From JBGSIZ01 sp041742255 (GTDB lineage: Bacteria; Pseudomonadota; Alphaproteobacteria; Rhodobacterales; Rhodobacteraceae): 9,704 nucleotides of DNA. Below the pieces are notes generated by a model that saw nothing but the letters and a program-made list of their open reading frames with translations, did no database searches and was not told the DNA's origin. The translations under genes and the position numbers were made by a program. Positions within the stretch are counted from its first letter, which is position 1. Each line of letters begins with the position of its first letter. The stretch spans positions 1 through 9,704 of the forward strand of contig JBGSIZ010000298.1 in NCBI GenBank assembly GCA_041742255.1, given 5' to 3'. Below are positions 6,603-9,704 of this stretch, in pieces.

Positions 6603-7073
6603 TCAGACGGTGAAACTGGCCACTGTGGCGGCTGCAAGCCGGACAATGTCGTTTGGTGCGGTGGGAAAGATATGGCGCGGGGTTCCGGCGGCGGCCCACA
6701 CCGTGTCAAAGTCCAACAGGCGCGGATCGAAAAACGCGCGGATCGGGTTCAGGTGGCCCACAGGGGACACGCCCCCGATGGCAAACCCGGTCTGGGCGCG
6801 CACCAGATCGGCATCGGCCCGCCCCAGTGGCTCGCCCGCCAATGCGGACGCTTTGGCCGGGTCCACCTGATTGCCGCCTGCGGTCAGAAACAGGATGGTG
6901 GCACCACTTGTGACACCTTGAAAGATGATGGACTTCACAATCTGGTCCAGCGCACATCTCGCCGCCTCCGCCGCCTGTTGGGCGGTCCGGGTCTCGGCGG
7001 CCATCTCAAGGGGGCGCCCGGACACTCCTGCGGCTTCAAGGGCTGCGATGACCCGCTTCAGGCTTTTGCTCAT
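6603..7073 (-). CDS. YbaK/EbsC-type aminoacyl-tRNA deacylase-like protein
   Basis: Single-domain protein of the tRNA_edit/YbaK superfamily; members hydrolyse mischarged aminoacyl-tRNA (for example Cys- or Ala-tRNA-Pro) in the cytoplasm as free-standing editing factors. The product is 156 residues, the normal size. Visible family features are the conserved Lys in QIVKSIIFQ (Lys47), the GFAIGGVSPVGH loop (96-107) and the end segment TPRHIFPTAPNDIVRL (131-146). The start at 7073 has a good ribosome binding site (AAGAAAGGA, 7081-7089 on the minus strand, spacing 7). It is transcribed away from glnE and towards the DUF2852 gene, which starts 160 bp downstream. The exact tRNA specificity (YbaK, ProXp-ala or another ProX-like group) cannot be set from the sequence by eye. 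Confidence 0.9.
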   Translation of the reverse strand: MSKSLKRVIAALEAAGVSGRPLEMAAETRTAQQAAEAARCALDQIVKSIIFQGVTSGATILFLTAGGNQVDPAKASALAGEPLGRADADLVRAQTGFAIGGVSPVGHLNPIRAFFDPRLLDFDTVWAAAGTPRHIFPTAPNDIVRLAAATVASFTV

Positions 7074-7110
7074 CCGGTCGTCCTTTCTTGGCCCTGCCCG
7101 TGCCTTTGTG

Positions 7111-7161
7111 CCTCAAATATCCCGGGGGGGCGGCCCGCAGGGGCGCGGGGGCAGCGCCCCC
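7111..7161. repeat. REP-like GC-rich intergenic element with hairpin
   Basis: The spacer between the ybaK-like gene and glnE holds CCTCAAATATCCCGGGGGGG (7111-7130) followed by GGGGGC-AGC-GCCCCC (7147-7161), a 6-bp stem with a 3-base loop. From memory, blocks of this kind recur between genes in many Rhodobacteraceae genomes. Only one copy is seen in this window, so the repeat status is inferred. The hairpin could also act as a weak terminator or a boundary between the divergent genes. Confidence 0.45.
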
Positions 7162-7182
7162 AAAACCTTCTTGCGCCCCCTG

Positions 7183-7210
7183 ATTGACCCTTTGCGCGCG
7201 GCTGGTCAAT
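7183..7210. promoter_or_regulatory. perfect inverted repeat / possible divergent promoter-operator before glnE
   Basis: ATTGACC (7183-7189) and GGTCAAT (7204-7210) form a perfect 7-bp inverted repeat with a 14-base spacer, ending 10 bases before the glnE ATG. Each arm contains TTGACC, a good -35 hexamer, one facing each direction. If the left arm is the glnE -35 element, the -10 would fall at about 7207-7212 (CAATGT, a poor match) and transcription would begin almost at the ATG. It may instead be a binding site for a dimeric regulator. Confidence 0.35.
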
Positions 7211-7220
7211 GTGGGGCATC

Positions 7221-9704
7221 ATGACACACACCCGGTTCGACACCCGCATCACCCGTAGCCCGCACCCCTTCGACCCCGACCGCGGGACCGAGGCGCTTGC
7301 ATGCATGGGCGATCTGCCGTCGCAAACCGCCGAGGTGATAAAAGGGGCCGCCGGGTGCAGCCCGTATCTCAGCGACCTGATCCGCCAAGAGGCTGATTGG
7401 CTGCGCGGCGCGCTTGACGACCCCGAAACCGCTTTGGCGGACTTGTTGTCTGCGGCACGCAGCCTGCCCGTGGACCAGATTGCGCAAGGTTTGCGCACGG
7501 GCAAACGGCGGTTGGCGCTGTTAGTGGGGCTGGCTGATCTTGGCGGGGTCTGGCCGCTGGAAACCGTGACACAGGCCTTGACCGATTTTGCAGACGCCGC
7601 GGTGGACGTGGCCCTGCGCGGCTATGTCGGGGCAGAAATCGCGCGCGGCAAAATCCCCGGCCTTGACCCGGTGGATGCCGACACGGCGGGCGGCATGGTC
7701 GCGCTCGCCATGGGCAAGATGGGCGCAGGCGAATTGAACTATTCCTCGGACATCGACCTGATCGTGCTGTTCGATGACGCCCGGTTCGACGCGGACACCG
7801 TGCAGACCGCGCGGGCGGCCTTTCTCAAGGTGACGCGGCGGATGACGGCGGTGTTGTCGGATGTGACGGCGGGGGGCTATGTGTTTCGCACTGATCTGCG
7901 GCTGCGCCCCGACGCCAGCGTGACGCCTGTGTGCCTGTCCATGACCGCCGCCGAAGGCTACTACGAAAGCGTGGGGCGCACATGGGAACGGGCGGCGTAT
8001 ATCAAGGCGCGGCCTGCCGCCGGGGACACCGCGGCGGGGGGCCGGTTTCTGGACACGATGCGCCCGTTCATCTGGCGCAAACACCTTGATTTCGCGGCCA
8101 TTCAGGATGCCCACGACATGCGGCTGCGGATCCGCGACCACAAGGGGCTGCACGGCCCGCTGGTTCTGGACGGTCACAACATGAAACTGGGGCGGGGCGG
8201 CATCCGCGAGATCGAGTTTTTCACCCAGACCCGGCAGTTGATCGCAGGCGGGCGCGATCCGTCGTTGCGGGTGCGGGCCACGGGGGCCGGGCTGGACCAT
8301 TTGGCGGCAGCAGGTTGGGTGCCACAGGAACACGCGACAACCCTCTACGATCATTACAAATTCCACCGCGAGGTCGAACACCGGGTGCAAATGATTGCGG
8401 ATCAGCAAACCCACCATTTGCCGACAACGCCCGACGGCTGGGCGCGGCTCGCGGCGTTCATGGGCACGACCGAACCCGCGTTGCGGCGCGACATCGCGGA
8501 ACGCTGCGACGTGGTTCATGACCTGACCGAAGGATTCTTTGCGCCCGATGCCACGCCCACAGCCCCCGCGGACCCCTTCGGCGCGGACATTATCGTGGGC
8601 TGGCGCAGCTATCCCGCGTTGCGATCCGACCGGGCCAACGCGATTTTTCGCAGGCTCCGCCCCGACATCGTGGCCCAGCTCAAAGAGGCCGCAAAACCCG
8701 AAGAGGCGCTGCTGCAATTCGACGGCTTTCTGCGCGGGCTGCCGGCCGGGGTGCAGTTGTTTTCGCTGTTCGAGGCGAACCCGCAACTGACCCGGCTGGT
8801 GGTCGATATCTGCGCCACGGCCCCCGCACTGGCGCACTACCTGTCGCGCAATTCGGACGTGTTTGACATGGTAATCGGCGGCGGCTTCTTTGCGCCGTGG
8901 CCCGGCACGGCCAAACTGACCAAACGTCTGGCCCGCGCCATGTCTGAGGCCCCCGATTACGAGGCGCGGTTGAACATGGCCCGCCGCTGGACCAAGGAAT
9001 GGCATTTCCGCGTCGGCGTCCATCACCTCCAAGGGCTGATCACCGCCGAAGAGGCAGGGGGGCACTACGCCGATCTGGCACAGGCGGCGCTGGCGGGGAT
9101 ATGGCCCGTGGTTGTGGCGGAATTTGCAGAAAAACATGGGGAACCGCCCGGCAACGGGGCGGTGGTTCTGGGCATGGGGTCGCTGGGGGCAGGGCGGCTG
9201 AACGCGGGGTCCGACCTTGACCTCATCATGATTTATGACGACGCGGGGGTGGACCAATCCACCGGACGCCGGCCACTGGCGACCCGCGCCTACTATGCGC
9301 GGTTGACGCAGGCATTGGTGACTGCGGTCACCGCCCCCATGGCCGATGGACGGCTATACGAGGTGGATATGCGTTTGCGTCCGTCCGGGCGGCAAGGGCC
9401 GGTAGCAACGTCTATCGTATCCTTCGCCAGTTACCAGCGGACCGAGGCATGGACATGGGAACACCTTGCGCTCACCCGCGCGCGGGCGGTGGCGGGGAAC
9501 ATGGACCTTGGCGATGCGGTGGACCACATCCGACAGTCGGTCTTGGCGGAAAAGGCGGAGGGGGACACCGTTCTGGCGGACGTGGCGGACATGCGCGCCC
9601 GGATCGCCGCCGCAAAACCGCCCCACGGCGATTGGGATGCCAAGATCGGGCCGGGTCGGTTGCAGGATGTGGAGCTTTGTGCGCAAACGGTCGCGTTGCA
9701 GGCA
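7221..9704 (+). CDS. glnE: bifunctional glutamine synthetase adenylyltransferase / adenylyl-removing enzyme, 3' end missing
   Basis: GlnE controls glutamine synthetase by adding AMP to, or removing it from, a Tyr of GlnA under PII (GlnB) control. The frame runs without a stop from ATG 7221 to the window end, 828 codons; by family size about 100 C-terminal residues are missing. Two nucleotidyltransferase domains are visible. The N-terminal de-adenylylating one has GKMGAGELNYSSDID (165-179, acidic pair Asp177/Asp179), GYVFRTDLRLRPD (219-231) and MKLGRGGIREIEFF (321-334). The C-terminal adenylylating one has GMGSLGAGRLNAGSDLD (651-667, Asp665/Asp667) and LYEVDMRLRPSG (712-723), followed by the TEAWTWEHLALTRAR segment. 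Both catalytic pairs are intact, so both activities are expected. The start is chosen from the family-like N-terminus (RITRSPHPFDPDRG); the ribosome binding site is weak (GTGGGGC, 7211-7217). It is divergent from the ybaK-like gene. Confidence 0.96.
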   Translation, partial: MTHTRFDTRITRSPHPFDPDRGTEALACMGDLPSQTAEVIKGAAGCSPYLSDLIRQEADWLRGALDDPETALADLLSAARSLPVDQIAQGLRTGKRRLALLVGLADLGGVWPLETVTQALTDFADAAVDVALRGYVGAEIARGKIPGLDPVDADTAGGMVALAMGKMGAGELNYSSDIDLIVLFDDARFDADTVQTARAAFLKVTRRMTAVLSDVTAGGYVFRTDLRLRPDASVTPVCLSMTAAEGYYESVGRTWERAAYIKARPAAGDTAAGGRFLDTMRPFIWRKHLDFAAIQDAHDMRLRIRDHKGLHGPLVLDGHNMKLGRGGIREIEFFTQTRQLIAGGRDPSLRVRATGAGLDHLAAAGWVPQEHATTLYDHYKFHREVEHRVQMIADQQTHHLPTTPDGWARLAAFMGTTEPALRRDIAERCDVVHDLTEGFFAPDATPTAPADPFGADIIVGWRSYPALRSDRANAIFRRLRPDIVAQLKEAAKPEEALLQFDGFLRGLPAGVQLFSLFEANPQLTRLVVDICATAPALAHYLSRNSDVFDMVIGGGFFAPWPGTAKLTKRLARAMSEAPDYEARLNMARRWTKEWHFRVGVHHLQGLITAEEAGGHYADLAQAALAGIWPVVVAEFAEKHGEPPGNGAVVLGMGSLGAGRLNAGSDLDLIMIYDDAGVDQSTGRRPLATRAYYARLTQALVTAVTAPMADGRLYEVDMRLRPSGRQGPVATSIVSFASYQRTEAWTWEHLALTRARAVAGNMDLGDAVDHIRQSVLAEKAEGDTVLADVADMRARIAAAKPPHGDWDAKIGPGRLQDVELCAQTVALQA

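Noticed and set aside
7521..9257. Minus-strand open frame of 578 codons opposite glnE
   Set aside because: Same low-complexity Arg/His/Gln/Pro-rich composition, and it lies fully inside glnE, whose both catalytic domains are clear on the plus strand.

Overview
The window is GC-rich, densely coding DNA that reads as the chromosome of an alphaproteobacterium of the Rhodobacteraceae/Roseobacter type. This rests on three things: protein sequences that look typical of that family (TakP-like TRAP binding protein, Bpt, DUF2852 protein, GlnE), strong GC bias at third codon positions that produces very long antisense shadow frames, and an intergenic block resembling GC-rich repeats common in these genomes. 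No mobile element, CRISPR array, rRNA or tRNA was seen.

Layout, left to right. (1) Bases 1-4441, plus strand: a complete TRAP transporter operon. It contains the 3' part of a TakP-like periplasmic binding protein gene (start cut off by the window edge), an enlarged small permease (DctQ, 317 aa) and a strongly enlarged large permease (DctM, 783 aa). A 12-bp stem-loop plus a second weaker one lie between dctP and dctQ, and a terminator closes the operon. (2) Bases 4509-6442, minus strand, convergent with the TRAP operon: in order of transcription, a DUF2852 membrane protein, an RDD-family membrane protein and the leucyl-tRNA-protein transferase Bpt of the N-degron pathway. Stem-loops fill both intercistronic gaps. 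(3) Bases 6603-7073, minus strand: a YbaK/EbsC-type aminoacyl-tRNA deacylase-like protein. (4) Bases 7221-9704, plus strand: glnE, the bifunctional glutamine synthetase adenylyltransferase/adenylyl-removing enzyme, cut off by the right edge. Its open frame is the longest in the window and has no stop inside it.

How they work together: the TRAP genes form one Na+-coupled uptake system, probably for 2-oxoacids or related carboxylates. The minus-strand DUF2852-RDD-bpt cluster is probably one transcription unit. Only Bpt has a clear biochemical role, tagging N-terminal Asp/Glu with Leu so that ClpS/ClpAP can degrade the protein. The ybaK-like gene and glnE are divergent and share a 147-bp spacer holding a repeat-like GC hairpin and a perfect 7-bp inverted repeat (ATTGACC/GGTCAAT) just before glnE. 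Most content is housekeeping or ordinary transport. The least routine features are the oversized TRAP permeases, the intercistronic stem-loops and the inverted repeat at glnE. I do not see convincing evidence of a wholly new biological system.
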